NCBI RefSeq assembly: GCF_030269365.1
Contig: NZ_BSTF01000003.1
Coordinates: 558,001 to 622,000, forward strand
DNA: 64,000 bases
Source: Lentzea sp. NBRC 102530
GTDB taxonomy: Bacteria; Actinomycetota; Actinomycetes; Mycobacteriales; Pseudonocardiaceae
Direction: 5' to 3'
Made by a program: the position numbers and the translations under genes
Notes under the pieces: generated by a model
What the model saw: only the letters and a program-made list of their open reading frames with translations
Told to the model about the DNA's origin: nothing
Database searches by the model: none
In this document: positions 8,014 through 16,781 of the stretch, in pieces
Numbering within the stretch: position 1 is the stretch's first letter
How the letters are laid out: every line of letters begins with the position of its first letter

Positions 8014-8337
8014 GTGCTGTACCTGCTCCTCCTCGCGGCGATCGCGGCGGAGATCGTCGCCACCGTCTCGTTGAAGCTCTCCGAGGGCTTCAGCAGGCTG
8101 TGGCCGTCCGTGGTCGTCGTCATCGGTTACGCCATCGCCTTCACCGCACTTTCGCGCGCGTTGAAGTTGGGTATGCCCGTGGGCGTCGCCTACGCCGTAT
8201 GGTCCGCAGTCGGCGTTGCCGCCGTGGCGATCATCGGCTGGAAGTTCCTCGGCGAAACCCTCAACCCCACGATGGTCGTCGGACTGGCGTTGATCATCGG
8301 AGGCGTGGTGACGCTCGAACTCGGGAGGACGCACTGA
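8014..8337 (+). CDS. Small multidrug resistance (SMR) efflux protein
   Basis: 107 aa from GTG 8014, preceded by GGAGGT at good spacing. Four transmembrane helices fill the protein. The essential membrane glutamate is at residue 13 (AAEIVATVSLKLSEGF), followed by the family signature AYAVWSAVGV and GETLNPTMVVGLALIIGGV. It matches the EmrE/QacE/Gdx superfamily in length. Substrates range from quaternary cations to guanidinium derivatives; the sequence alone does not decide. The downstream TetR gene begins 6 bp after its stop, so the pair is a self-regulated efflux operon. Confidence 0.9.
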   Translation: MLYLLLLAAIAAEIVATVSLKLSEGFSRLWPSVVVVIGYAIAFTALSRALKLGMPVGVAYAVWSAVGVAAVAIIGWKFLGETLNPTMVVGLALIIGGVVTLELGRTH

Positions 8338-8342
8338 CCGCC

Positions 8343-8924
8343 GTGGTGGAGGCGCAGAAGGTGGACGGACGCAAGGCGCGCGGCGAGAAGAAGCGGCGTG
8401 CCATCGTCGAGGCCACCCTGCGCGTGATCGAACGAGAGGGCGTCGCGGGCGTGACGCACCGCAGCGTCGCCCGCGAGGCCGGCGTGCCGACGACGGCACC
8501 CACCTACTACTTCGCGACGCTCGACGACCTGCTGATCGCCACGCTGCTGTGGTCGGCGGACGAGATCTGCGACGACATGCTCAAGATCGTCGCGTCCGGC
8601 GGCACCGCCGGGGAGATCGCGCGGAGCCTCGCCCAGGCCGTGAACGAGAACCGCGGCCGCACGCTCGCCGAGTACGAGCTCTACCTGCTCGCGGGCCGGC
8701 GTCCGGAGCTGAAGCCCGCCGCCCGCCGGTGGCTCGACCTGGCCGTGGAGCTCGCGCGCCCGGCCGACCCGGTCGCGTTCCGGGCGTTCCTCGCGGCGAT
8801 CGACGGCCTGCTGATCCAGGGCCTGATCGCCGACGTTGCTCCGAACGAGGACGAGCTGGAGCCAATCGTGTCCTTCTTGATCCGCGGCCGCGACGATTCC
8901 ACCGCCGTCCCGCGGGAAGAATAG
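8343..8924 (+). CDS. TetR-family regulator of the SMR pump
   Basis: 193 aa from GTG 8343 (GTG 8346 is equally possible). The helix-turn-helix spans about residues 15-60: RRAIVEATLRVIEREG, then GVTHRSVAREAGVPTTAPTY and YYFATLDDLL. The C-terminal ligand domain is typical in length. It is 6 bp downstream of the SMR gene. I infer that it represses the pump through the palindrome at 7946-7970 and releases on drug binding. Confidence 0.88.
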   Translation: MVEAQKVDGRKARGEKKRRAIVEATLRVIEREGVAGVTHRSVAREAGVPTTAPTYYFATLDDLLIATLLWSADEICDDMLKIVASGGTAGEIARSLAQAVNENRGRTLAEYELYLLAGRRPELKPAARRWLDLAVELARPADPVAFRAFLAAIDGLLIQGLIADVAPNEDELEPIVSFLIRGRDDSTAVPREE

Positions 8925-8929
8925 GAACC

Positions 8930-9484
8930 ATGACGTTCGCGCGAGAGGTGTCCGGCATCAGCCACGGGGTCAGCCTCGGGCTGCTCGCCGCGCTCTACGT
9001 CCGCGACTCGCTGGCGCTGTCGGTCGACGTCGAGCCGCACGTGCCGGGCCTGGAACCGTCCTTGCCGGTGCAGGTGCCGATCGGGACCGACCGCGCGGCC
9101 GTGACCGCCGAGTGGCCCGGCTGGTGGGCCGACGCGCTGGACGCGTGCACCCGCGGCGCCGAGTCCCCGGCCCCGGAGGACGCGCCCGCCCTGCTGACCC
9201 GTCCGGCCAGCCGTGCCGCCGTGCTGGCCCTGAAGCCCGGCATCGAGCAGCTGCACCGCGGGCAGAGCCCCGCCGCGTTGCCGATCGGGGACGTGCTGCG
9301 CGGGGTCGAGTCGCGCATCGGCCGCTGGGCGCACAGCGTGGAGCTGCACATCGCCGAGGTGCCGGTCGAGGGCTTCCTCTGGGAACGCATCGCACCCGCG
9401 CACGTGCTGGCGTCCAGCCGGTTCCTCAACGACCCGGCCCGCACCGCGCCCGCGTTGCGCGCCGTCCTCGAGGACCTGGCCTGA
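8930..9484 (+). CDS. Hypothetical protein
   Basis: 184 aa from ATG 8930, with AGGAACC between it and the TetR stop 5 bp upstream, so probably the operon's third gene. No transmembrane segments or signal peptide. The sequence is rich in Ala, Pro, Leu and Trp (EWPGWWADALDACTRG) and looks globular. I recognise no family. Its position suggests it is transcribed with the SMR pump, but no functional link is evident. Confidence 0.7.
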   Translation: MTFAREVSGISHGVSLGLLAALYVRDSLALSVDVEPHVPGLEPSLPVQVPIGTDRAAVTAEWPGWWADALDACTRGAESPAPEDAPALLTRPASRAAVLALKPGIEQLHRGQSPAALPIGDVLRGVESRIGRWAHSVELHIAEVPVEGFLWERIAPAHVLASSRFLNDPARTAPALRAVLEDLA

Positions 9485-9566
9485 CCGCCCGGTAGGGGTA
9501 GCCCCACCCCGCCTCCGGGGGCTTGCAGCCGTGTTCCTGAGCGCCGCCGCCTCTAGTTTTGTCGTC

Positions 9567-10409
9567 ATGATGAGGACGGCGCTGGTGGCGTTGGTTGTGG
9601 GGGCGGTGCTCGCGGTCGCGACCGGCTGCGGTGGCATCCGCATCGTGAAGTACGAGTTCTCCGACGACACCGTCGTCGCGGAGGAGGTCACCGAGGTCCG
9701 GGTGGAGAACGGGTCCGGCGACGTGTCGATCCGGTACCAGAGCGGGCTGAGCGAGACCAAGGTCCACCGCAGGGTCCTGCACAGGAAGAACCAGAAGCCC
9801 GAGGGGGCGACGCACCGCGTCGAGGGCGGCAGCACGCTGGTGCTCGCCGAGTGCGGCAGCGGCTGCGACGTCGACTACGACGTGCTGGTCCCGGACGACA
9901 AGATCGTCGTCAAGGGCAAGGCGGGCTCCGGCGACACCACCGTGGAGGGCCTGGCCTCGGTCGACCTCGTGGTCTCCTCGGGAGGGCTGACCGTCCGGGA
10001 CATCAAGGGAGACGTCAAGGCCAAGGTGAACTCGGGCGAGCTGAGGGCCACCAGGGTCGGCGGCAGCCTCGTCGCGGACGCCGACTCCGGCGAGATCATG
10101 CTCGACACGATCAAGGGGAAGATGATGGTCGTCGCCCATTCCGGCGACATCGTCGGCACCGGGCTCGACAACGAGATCACGGCGGTCGCGGACTCCGGCA
10201 ACGTGTCGCTGACGCTGGCCTCGGAGCAGTCGGTGCGCGCCGACGTCTCGTCCGGCGACATCACGGTGCGGGTCCCGGGTGGTCCGTACAAGCTCCTCGG
10301 GCATTCCGAGAACGGCGACCGCACCATCGCCGTGCCGACCGATCCGGCGGGGAAGAGCGAGCTCAAGTTGACGACCGCGTCGGGGGACGTGCGGGTCACG
10401 GGCATCTGA
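9567..10409 (+). CDS. DUF4097-type lipoprotein (beta-solenoid adhesin-like domain)
   Basis: 280 aa from ATG 9567. The N-terminal signal (MMRTALVALVVGAVLAVATG) ends in lipobox ATGC, so it is probably a lipoprotein on the outer face of the membrane. The rest consists of repeated short strands with the period typical of DUF4097: VRVENGSGDVSIRY, VVKGKAGSGDTTVEGL, VKAKVNSGELRATRV, VADADSGEIMLDTI, VVAHSGDIVGTGL, and so on. Each repeat centres on SG-D/E. The function of the family is unclear. A terminator follows at 10422. Confidence 0.82.
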   Translation: MMRTALVALVVGAVLAVATGCGGIRIVKYEFSDDTVVAEEVTEVRVENGSGDVSIRYQSGLSETKVHRRVLHRKNQKPEGATHRVEGGSTLVLAECGSGCDVDYDVLVPDDKIVVKGKAGSGDTTVEGLASVDLVVSSGGLTVRDIKGDVKAKVNSGELRATRVGGSLVADADSGEIMLDTIKGKMMVVAHSGDIVGTGLDNEITAVADSGNVSLTLASEQSVRADVSSGDITVRVPGGPYKLLGHSENGDRTIAVPTDPAGKSELKLTTASGDVRVTGI

Positions 10410-10421
10410 GAGGCGGACTGT

Positions 10422-10455
10422 GTCGAGGGCCACTCCACAAGGGGTGGCCCTCGAC
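10422..10455 (+). terminator. Terminator before the dnaK promoter
   Basis: A 12-bp perfect stem (10422-10433 with 10444-10455), extended inward by further pairs to an ACAA loop. It separates the lipoprotein gene from the heat-shock operon. Confidence 0.8.
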
Positions 10456-10506
10456 GCGTTCTGAGGGAACAACCAGACTTTCCCAGCCGTTGTGCCAGTC
10501 AGAAAG

Positions 10507-10565
10507 CTTGAGTCGGGTAGGCTCAGGTTTGAGCGGGTGGCAAACTTGAGCCACCAACGCTCAAC
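10507..10565. promoter_or_regulatory. Two HAIR elements (HspR operators) upstream of dnaK
   Basis: HAIR consensus is CTTGAGT-N7-ACTCAAG. Here CTTGAGT-N7-GCTCAGG lies at 10507-10527 and CTTGAGC-N7-GCTCAAC at 10545-10565, with an extra TTTGAGC half-site between. The second ends 23 bp before the dnaK ATG. HspR, encoded as gene four of this operon, with DnaK as co-repressor, is known to bind such sites in Streptomyces and Mycobacterium. Confidence 0.85.
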
Positions 10566-10588
10566 AAGTACTAGCGGAAGGAACTCCA

Positions 10589-12457
10589 ATGGCGCGTGCA
10601 GTCGGCATCGACTTGGGGACGACCAACTCCGTCGTCGCTGTTCTCGAGGGCGGTGAGCCGACGGTCATCGCCAACTCGGAGGGCTCGAGGACGACCCCGT
10701 CCATCGTCGCGTTCGCCAAGAACGGCGAGGTCCTCGTGGGTCAGCCCGCGAAGAACCAGGCCGTCACCAACGTCGACCGCACCATCCGGTCGGTCAAGCG
10801 CCACGTCGGCACCACGTGGCAGACCGACGAGATCGACGGCAAGAAGTACACCTCGCAGGAGATCTCCGCGCGCGTGCTGATGAAGCTCAAGCGCGACGCC
10901 GAGGCGTACCTCGGTGAGGAGATCACCGACGCGGTCATCACCGTCCCCGCGTACTTCGAGGACGCGCAGCGCCAGGCCACCAAGGAGGCCGGCCAGATCG
11001 CGGGCCTCAACGTGCTCCGCATCGTCAACGAGCCGACCTCCGCCGCTCTGGCGTACGGCCTCGACAAGGGCGAGAAGGAGCAGACCATCCTGGTCTTCGA
11101 CCTCGGTGGCGGCACGTTCGACGTCTCGCTGCTCGAGCTCGGCGACGGCGTGGTCGAGGTCCGCGCGACCTCCGGTGACAACCACCTCGGTGGCGACGAC
11201 TGGGACCAGCGCGTCGTCGACTGGCTGGTCGAGCGCTTCAAGCAGGCCAACGGCATCGACCTGACCAAGGACAAGATGGCCCTGCAGCGGATCCGCGAGG
11301 CCGCTGAGAAGGCCAAGATCGAGCTGTCCAGCTCGTCGCAGGCGTCCATCAACCTGCCGTACATCACGGTGGACGCGGACAAGAACCCGCTGTTCCTCGA
11401 CGAGACGCTGTCGCGCGCCGAGTTCCAGCGCATCACCAACGACCTGCTCGAGCGCACCCGCGCGCCGTTCAACAACGTGATCAAGGACGCCGGTGTCTCC
11501 GTCGGCGACATCGACCACGTCGTGCTCGTCGGTGGCTCGACCCGCATGCCCGCCGTCGCGGAGCTCGTCAAGGAGCTGACCGGCGGCCGCGAGCCCAACA
11601 AGGGCGTGAACCCGGACGAGGTCGTCGCCGTCGGCGCCGCCCTGCAGGCCGGTGTCCTCAAGGGCGAGGTCAAGGACGTCCTGCTGCTCGACGTCACCCC
11701 GCTGTCCCTCGGCATCGAGACCAAGGGCGGCATCATGACCAAGCTGATCGAGCGCAACACCACGATCCCGACGAAGCGTTCCGAGACCTTCACGACGGCC
11801 GACGACAACCAGCCGTCCGTGCAGATCCAGGTCTTCCAGGGCGAGCGCGAGATCGCGGCCCACAACAAGAAGCTCGGCATGTTCGAGCTGACCGGCCTGC
11901 CGCCCGCCCCCCGTGGCGTGCCGCAGATCGAGGTCACCTTCGACATCGACGCGAACGGCATCGTCCACGTGTCGGCGAAGGACCTCGGCACCGGCAAGGA
12001 GCAGTCGATGACGATCACCGGTGGCTCCGCGCTGCCGAAGGACGACATCGACCGCATGGTGAAGGACGCCGAGGCCCACGCGGAGGAGGACAAGCGCCGC
12101 CGCGAGGAGGCCGAGGTCCGCAACCAGGCCGAGACGCTCGTCTACCAGACGGAGAAGGTCGTCAAGGAGAACGACGACAAGCTCCCGGCCGAGATCAAGG
12201 ACAAGGTCAACGCCGCGATCGCCGAGGCGAACGAGGCGCTCAAGGGCACCGACATCGCGGCCATCAAGTCCGCGGTGGAGAAGCTCGCCACCGAGTCGCA
12301 GGCCATCGGCCAGGCGATCTACGCCAACGCCCCCGGCGCCGCTGGTGCCGAGGCCCCCGGTGCGGACGCGCCGGGTGCCGCGGGTGCCGGCGCCGGTGCC
12401 AAGAAGGACGACGACGTCGTCGACGCCGAGATCGTGGACGAGGACGAGAAGAAGTGA
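10589..12457 (+). CDS. dnaK: Chaperone protein DnaK (Hsp70)
   Basis: 622 aa from ATG 10589 after GGAAGGA. It is the ATP-driven chaperone that binds unfolded segments and, in actinomycetes, also acts as co-repressor with HspR. The ATPase domain starts at [17 protein letters not shown], with phosphate and adenosine motifs [18 protein letters not shown] and [13 protein letters not shown]. The substrate domain begins near [18 protein letters not shown]. The C-terminal tail is Ala/Gly/Pro-rich and ends in an acidic [12 protein letters not shown], the usual DnaK end. First gene of dnaK-grpE-dnaJ-hspR; the stop overlaps the grpE start. Confidence 0.98.
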   Translation: MARAVGIDLGTTNSVVAVLEGGEPTVIANSEGSRTTPSIVAFAKNGEVLVGQPAKNQAVTNVDRTIRSVKRHVGTTWQTDEIDGKKYTSQEISARVLMKLKRDAEAYLGEEITDAVITVPAYFEDAQRQATKEAGQIAGLNVLRIVNEPTSAALAYGLDKGEKEQTILVFDLGGGTFDVSLLELGDGVVEVRATSGDNHLGGDDWDQRVVDWLVERFKQANGIDLTKDKMALQRIREAAEKAKIELSSSSQASINLPYITVDADKNPLFLDETLSRAEFQRITNDLLERTRAPFNNVIKDAGVSVGDIDHVVLVGGSTRMPAVAELVKELTGGREPNKGVNPDEVVAVGAALQAGVLKGEVKDVLLLDVTPLSLGIETKGGIMTKLIERNTTIPTKRSETFTTADDNQPSVQIQVFQGEREIAAHNKKLGMFELTGLPPAPRGVPQIEVTFDIDANGIVHVSAKDLGTGKEQSMTITGGSALPKDDIDRMVKDAEAHAEEDKRRREEAEVRNQAETLVYQTEKVVKENDDKLPAEIKDKVNAAIAEANEALKGTDIAAIKSAVEKLATESQAIGQAIYANAPGAAGAEAPGADAPGAAGAGAGAKKDDDVVDAEIVDEDEKK

Positions 12458-13089
12458 CCGAGCCGAGGCACGCCGCCCCCGACGAGGAGCAGCCTCAGGT
12501 CGTCGTGAACGACCGGCGCCGGATCGACCCCGAAACGGGCGAGGTCCGGCCGCCGGCCCACGCGGCCCCCGAGGAAGGCGCTGCTCCGGTTTCCGAAGAG
12601 CCCCTGGTCGCCGAGGTCGTGGACGAGGTGGCCGCCGAGCTGAAGACCCAGCTCGACGAGCGCACCGCCGACCTGCAGCGGCTCACCGCCGAGTACGCGA
12701 ACTACCGCAAGCGGGTGGAACGCGACCGCGAAGCGGTGATCACCAACGCGAAGGCGTCCGTCGCCTCCGAGCTGCTGTCGGTGCTGGACGACATCGAGCG
12801 GGCCGCCGCGCACGGCGACCTCACCGGTGCGTTCAAGGCCGTGGCGGACAAGCTCGTGTCCACGTTGCAGAAGAGCGGCCTCGAGCCGTTCGCGCACGAG
12901 GGCGAGGCGTTCGACCCGTCGGTGCACGAGGCCGTGCAGCACAGCACGTCCCCGGACGTCGAGGGTCCGACGGTCACCGCGGTGCTGCGCCGCGGCTACA
13001 CCTTCGGCGAGAAGCTGGTCCGCCCCGCGCTGGTCGCGGTGACCGATCACGAGCCCGGTGCCGCGCCGGCTCCGGCCGAAGAAGCGTAG
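12454..13089 (+). CDS. grpE: Nucleotide exchange factor GrpE
   Basis: 211 aa from GTG 12454, overlapping dnaK by 4 bp (GTGA). It releases ADP from DnaK. A long acidic, proline-rich disordered N-terminus (about 60 residues) precedes the coiled-coil dimer helix ([20 protein letters not shown], then [12 protein letters not shown]). The beta-wing domain has the family signature in the segment [11 protein letters not shown] and [19 protein letters not shown]. The order and overlap are standard for actinobacterial heat-shock operons. Confidence 0.96.
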   Translation: MTEPRHAAPDEEQPQVVVNDRRRIDPETGEVRPPAHAAPEEGAAPVSEEPLVAEVVDEVAAELKTQLDERTADLQRLTAEYANYRKRVERDREAVITNAKASVASELLSVLDDIERAAAHGDLTGAFKAVADKLVSTLQKSGLEPFAHEGEAFDPSVHEAVQHSTSPDVEGPTVTAVLRRGYTFGEKLVRPALVAVTDHEPGAAPAPAEEA

Positions 13090-13106
13090 GGAGGAGGAGA
13101 CGTCCG

Positions 13107-14273
13107 GTGAGTGCTAGGGACTGGATCGAGAAGGACTTCTACCGCGAGCTGGGCGTCTCCTCCGACGCGTCGGCCGACGAGATCAAGAAGTCGTACCGCA
13201 AGCTCGCCCGCGAGCTGCACCCGGACGCGAACCCCGGTGACGCCAAAGCCGAAGCCCGCTTCAAGGCGGTCTCCGAGGCCTACGGCGTGCTGTCGGACGC
13301 GGCCAAGCGCAAGCAGTACGACGAGGCCCGCCGCCTGTTCGCGGGCGGTGGCGGCTTCCCCGGCTCCGGTGGCTTCGGCTCCGGCGGGTTCGACGTCAAC
13401 GACCTGTTCGGCCGGGCCGCGCAGAACGCCGGTGGCGGCGGCCTGGGTGACCTGCTCGGCGGCCTGTTCAACCGGCGCGGAGGTGGCGCGGCCGCCGGTG
13501 CGGGCACCCGCCCGCGCCGCGGCGAGGACGTCGAGACCGACGTCCGCATCGACTTCACCGAGGCGGTGAAGGGTGCGACGGTGCCGTTGCGCCTGTCGTC
13601 CCCCGCCGCCTGCACGACGTGCAACGGTTCCGGCGCCAAGCCGGGCACCACACCGCACACCTGCGCCACGTGTTCGGGCTCCGGCCTGGTCACGCGCTCG
13701 CAGGGCGCGTTCGCGTTCAGCGAGCCGTGCCGCGACTGCCGCGGCACGGGCCGGATCATCGACGACCCGTGCCCCGAATGCGGCGGCGACGGCGTCAGCA
13801 CCCGGACGCGCACGCTGACCGTGCGCATCCCGTCGGGCGTGGACGACGGACAGCGCATCCGCCTTGCGGGACAAGGCGAACCGGGCCGCAACGGCGGTCC
13901 GTCCGGCGACCTGTTCGTGCGCGTGCACGTCAACCCGCACAGCGTCTTCGGCCGTCAGGGCAACGACCTGACGCTCAAGGCGGCGATGACGTTCGACGAG
14001 CTCGCGCTCGGAACGACGTTGACCGTGCCGACGCTGGACGGCAAGGTGACCTTGAAGGTGCCGGCGGGTACCGCCTCCGGGCGAGTGCTGCGGGCGCGGG
14101 GCAAGGGGATCGCGAAGCGGGACGGAACCGCCGGCGACCTCCTGATCACCCTGGAGGTCGCGGTGCCGAACAACCTGTCGTCCGAGGCCCGCAAGGCCCT
14201 GGAGGCGTACGCCGAAGTGACGCGGGACCACGACCCCCGCGGTGAGCTGAACGCACTTCTTGAAGGGCGGTGA
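13107..14273 (+). CDS. dnaJ: Chaperone protein DnaJ (DnaJ1 type)
   Basis: 388 aa from GTG 13107 with GGAGGAG upstream. The J domain has FYRELGVSSDASADEIKKSY and HPD (LARELHPDAN), which stimulates the DnaK ATPase. A Gly/Phe-rich linker runs roughly 75-135. The zinc domain has four CxxCxGxG repeats: CTTCNGSG, CATCSGSG, CRDCRGTG and CPECGGDG. The C-terminal substrate domains follow. It is the hspR-linked paralogue. Its stop overlaps the hspR start by 4 bp. Confidence 0.97.
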   Translation: MSARDWIEKDFYRELGVSSDASADEIKKSYRKLARELHPDANPGDAKAEARFKAVSEAYGVLSDAAKRKQYDEARRLFAGGGGFPGSGGFGSGGFDVNDLFGRAAQNAGGGGLGDLLGGLFNRRGGGAAAGAGTRPRRGEDVETDVRIDFTEAVKGATVPLRLSSPAACTTCNGSGAKPGTTPHTCATCSGSGLVTRSQGAFAFSEPCRDCRGTGRIIDDPCPECGGDGVSTRTRTLTVRIPSGVDDGQRIRLAGQGEPGRNGGPSGDLFVRVHVNPHSVFGRQGNDLTLKAAMTFDELALGTTLTVPTLDGKVTLKVPAGTASGRVLRARGKGIAKRDGTAGDLLITLEVAVPNNLSSEARKALEAYAEVTRDHDPRGELNALLEGR

Positions 14274-14707
14274 GTTCGGTGGGTTTTCCGTTCCCTCCCG
14301 GGACCGATGAGGACACGCCGTTCTTCGTGATCTCGGTGGCAGCGCAGCTGTCCGGCCTGCACGCCCAGACCCTCCGGTCCTACGACCGGATGGGCCTGGT
14401 CTCCCCGGGCCGGACCTCCGGCGGCGGCCGCCGCTACTCGATGCGCGACATCGTGCTGCTGCGCGAAGTCCAGCGCCTCTCGCAGGACGAGGGCGTGAAC
14501 CTCGCCGGCATCAAGCGCATCATCGATCTCGAGAACCAGGTCGACGCGTTGCGGTCACGGGTCGTAGAACTCCAGCAGGAACTCGCCCAGGCGTTGGCAG
14601 CGGCCGATTCCACCGCCGCCGCCGTGCACGCCTCCTACCGCCGCGACCTGGTGCCGATCCGGCAGGAGACCGCCCTGGTCGTCTGGAAGCCGAAGCCCCG
14701 CAAGTGA
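14270..14707 (+). CDS. hspR: Heat-shock repressor HspR (MerR family)
   Basis: 145 aa from GTG 14270, overlapping dnaJ by 4 bp. The MerR-type winged helix is FFVISVAAQLSGLHAQTLRS, then YDRMGLVSPGRTSGGGRRYS and DIVLLREVQRLSQDEGVNLA. A coiled-coil helix follows (IDLENQVDALRSRVVELQQE), and it ends in a basic tail. HspR binds HAIR sites; matching sites lie upstream of dnaK (10507-10565) and clpB (23543-23563). Operon position four is its usual place. Confidence 0.96.
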   Translation: MSSVGFPFPPGTDEDTPFFVISVAAQLSGLHAQTLRSYDRMGLVSPGRTSGGGRRYSMRDIVLLREVQRLSQDEGVNLAGIKRIIDLENQVDALRSRVVELQQELAQALAAADSTAAAVHASYRRDLVPIRQETALVVWKPKPRK

Positions 14708-15207
14708 TCGACCGTCTCCACGAGGTCTTCGCGATGCCGCGTCCGCGCGTGGTCGAGTTCTGCGACCACTGCGTGGACGCGGCATCAATCGCACCGTTCA
14801 CCACGCTTCCGTTGCGGGAGCTGACTTCCGGACAGATCGAGAAGTTCTGGCTCAAGTCGGGAACGATCGGCGACGAGCACTTCGTGCGGTACCTGCTCCC
14901 GCGCGTGCTGGAGCTGATCGCGCTGGGCGAGCTCGACGCGGACTTCTACTGGCTGCGCCTCACGTCCGAGGTCTACGCGAAGGCCGATCCGCGCGAGCGG
15001 GCGGCCATCCACGACTACTTCCTCGGTACTCCTGTCGCTCTGGCAGGCCTGGTGCTCGAAGGCCCGGACACCGGCCCGCTGGCCGAGTGGCTGCGCTCAC
15101 CGGAAACCCTTGCGGTGCTGGAAACCGCCGCGCTGACAGGACCGGACCCGAGCGGGGCCCTGTCCGAGGCCCACCTCAGGCTCGAAGCTCAGCTCTCCTC
15201 GAAGTAG
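14704..15207 (+). CDS. Hypothetical protein, fifth gene of heat-shock operon
   Basis: 167 aa from GTG 14704, overlapping hspR by 4 bp, so translationally coupled to it. All-helical looking, soluble, no signal. Notable segments are FCDHCVDAASIAPF and GTIGDEHFVRYLLPRVLELI. I do not recognise the family. Being fused to the chaperone operon makes a stress-related role plausible, but that is inference from position. The last 19 bp overlap the convergent SDR gene. Confidence 0.75.
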   Translation: MIDRLHEVFAMPRPRVVEFCDHCVDAASIAPFTTLPLRELTSGQIEKFWLKSGTIGDEHFVRYLLPRVLELIALGELDADFYWLRLTSEVYAKADPRERAAIHDYFLGTPVALAGLVLEGPDTGPLAEWLRSPETLAVLETAALTGPDPSGALSEAHLRLEAQLSSK

Positions 15208-16088
15208 AACCCGCTCTCCAGGTCCTCCAGCAGACCGGGCTCCTTCGGCTCCCACCCCAGCAACGCCTTCGTGCGCTCAGCGGACGTCGGTGCGTCGCGC
15301 GACACCATGAACGCCAACGGACCGAAGTGCTCCTGCGCGCGTTCGGCCGGGATGCTCTCGACCGGCACGCCCAGCTTCCGCCCGATCACCTCGGCGATCT
15401 CGCGCATCGTGATCGCCTCCTCGGCGACCGCGTGCAGCACCGACCCCGCCGGCGCATTCTCCGCCGCCAGCCGGTAGAGCCGGGCCGCGTCCCGCGTGTG
15501 GCCCGCGGACCAGCGGTTGGTGCCGTCGCCCGGGTAGCCGGAAATACCGGTGGCGCGGGCGGTCCTGACCAGGATCGGGATGAAGCCGGCCACGTCGAGT
15601 TCACTGTGGACGGTCGGCGGCAGCACGACGACCGAGCCGCGGACGCCGGTCGCGTCGACGATCGCGTTGCGGGCGGCGCCGCGCGGGCCCTCGCTGGACG
15701 GACGCTCCTCCTCGGTGGCCGTGCGGCCGAGGCCTGAGTACGCGAGCGTGCCGCCGGTGCCGACGAGCGCCTTGCCGGTGCCGGACAGTTCGTCGAGGAA
15801 CGCGTGCACCACGGCGAGGTCGGCGTCCGAGGCGCCCTGGTAGTCGCCCGCGTACATCTCCTCGTGCTTGAACGCCAGGTGGATCACGGCGTCCGCCTCG
15901 GCCGCGCCCTTGCGCAGTCCGTCGAGGTCGTCCAGATCGCCGCGCCGCACGGCGGCTCCCCGGGCTTCGAGCTTGGCCGCCGAGGCGTCCGAGCGGGCCA
16001 GGCCGACGACCTGGTGGCCCGCGTCCAGCAGTTCGGGGACCAGGGCCGAGCCGACGTGACCGCTGGCACCCGTGACGAAGACCTTCAT
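15189..16088 (-). CDS. NAD(P)-dependent epimerase/SDR (extended type)
   Basis: 299 aa from ATG 16088. The N-terminal Rossmann motif MKVFVTGASGHVGSALVPEL (TGxxGxxG) binds NAD(P). DLDDLDGLRKGAAEADAVIH and the later segments match atypical/extended SDRs of the nucleoside-diphosphate-sugar epimerase group. The usual YxxxK is not obvious; TLAYSGLGRTATEE occupies that region. It is divergent from a TetR gene with two palindromic operators between them, so the pair is probably inducible. The substrate is unknown. Confidence 0.82.
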   Translation of the reverse strand: MKVFVTGASGHVGSALVPELLDAGHQVVGLARSDASAAKLEARGAAVRRGDLDDLDGLRKGAAEADAVIHLAFKHEEMYAGDYQGASDADLAVVHAFLDELSGTGKALVGTGGTLAYSGLGRTATEEERPSSEGPRGAARNAIVDATGVRGSVVVLPPTVHSELDVAGFIPILVRTARATGISGYPGDGTNRWSAGHTRDAARLYRLAAENAPAGSVLHAVAEEAITMREIAEVIGRKLGVPVESIPAERAQEHFGPLAFMVSRDAPTSAERTKALLGWEPKEPGLLEDLESGFYFEES

Positions 16089-16106
16089 GACGACATCCTC
16101 CGGAAG

Positions 16107-16160
16107 TGATGGGACTTGGTCTCATCAACCGTAGCAGAGTGATGGGACCAAGTCGCATCA
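16107..16160. promoter_or_regulatory. Pair of 21-bp palindromic operators between SDR and TetR genes
   Basis: Two sites at 16107-16127 and 16140-16160 share the pattern TGATGxGAC...GTCxCATCA. The second is almost the reverse complement of the first (2 differences). Start-to-start distance is 33 bp, about three helical turns. They lie 19 bp upstream of the SDR ATG and 6-15 bp upstream of the TetR start, a typical autoregulated divergent promoter. Confidence 0.75.
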
Positions 16161-16166
16161 CTTAGG

Positions 16167-16781
16167 ATGTGGCCCATGGGTCGATGGGAGCCGGACGCAC
16201 GGGAGCGGTTGGTGCGCGCCGCACTCGACCTGTTCAGCGAGCAGGGGTACGAGAACACCGCGGTCGCGCAGATCGCCGAGCGCGCGGGCCTCACGAAGAG
16301 CACGTTCTTCCGGCACTTCCGCGACAAGCGCGAGGTGTTGTTCGGCGGCCAGGACGTGCTGGCGGAGTTGATGACCGGCGCGATCGCCGGCGCGCCGGAG
16401 GACGCCACGCCGCTCGACGCCGTCGAGGCCGCGCTGGTGGCGACCGCGGAGACGTTCACCGAGGAACGGCGCGCACACGGGCCGCAGCGGCTGGCGGTGA
16501 TCGCGGGCAACGACGAACTGCGCGAGCGGTCCGCGTTGAAGATGGTCGGGTTCGCCGTCGCCATGACGGACGCGCTGAAGCGGCGCGGGGTGCCGGAGCT
16601 GGAGGCCGCGGTGGCCGCCGAACTCGGCGTGCTGGCGTTCAACCACGGCTACGAGCGCTGGCTGCCGACCGGCGGGGACTTCGCGGAAGTCGCCCGCCGG
16701 ACGTTCAGCGAGGTGCGGGAAGCCGTCGGGAAGCTAGTGTCCTGCGTCGGAAATCCGCCAGGTAAGTCTAGTGTGGGGTGA
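16167..16781 (+). CDS. TetR-family regulator with C-terminus altered by IS630 insertion
   Basis: 204 aa from ATG 16167 (ATG 16176 is also possible). The HTH is [20 protein letters not shown], then [20 protein letters not shown]. An IS630 element is inserted at the TA at 16735-16736, inside the last codons. The present tail, [15 protein letters not shown], is encoded by the left IS end. Without the IS the frame would read KLVV and stop in the MITE; without both elements it would read KLERGE and stop. The core should be intact. It probably represses the divergent SDR through the operators at 16107-16160. Confidence 0.85.
   Translation: MWPMGRWEPDARERLVRAALDLFSEQGYENTAVAQIAERAGLTKSTFFRHFRDKREVLFGGQDVLAELMTGAIAGAPEDATPLDAVEAALVATAETFTEERRAHGPQRLAVIAGNDELRERSALKMVGFAVAMTDALKRRGVPELEAAVAAELGVLAFNHGYERWLPTGGDFAEVARRTFSEVREAVGKLVSCVGNPPGKSSVG
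16737..16759 (+). repeat. IS630 left terminal inverted repeat
   Basis: Pairs with 17847-17869 with 22 of 23 positions matching. It begins GTGTCCTGCG immediately after the target TA. Confidence 0.92.

Noticed and set aside
10571..12079. 502-codon frame antisense to dnaK
   Set aside because: Well-known type of spurious antisense frame in high-GC dnaK genes.
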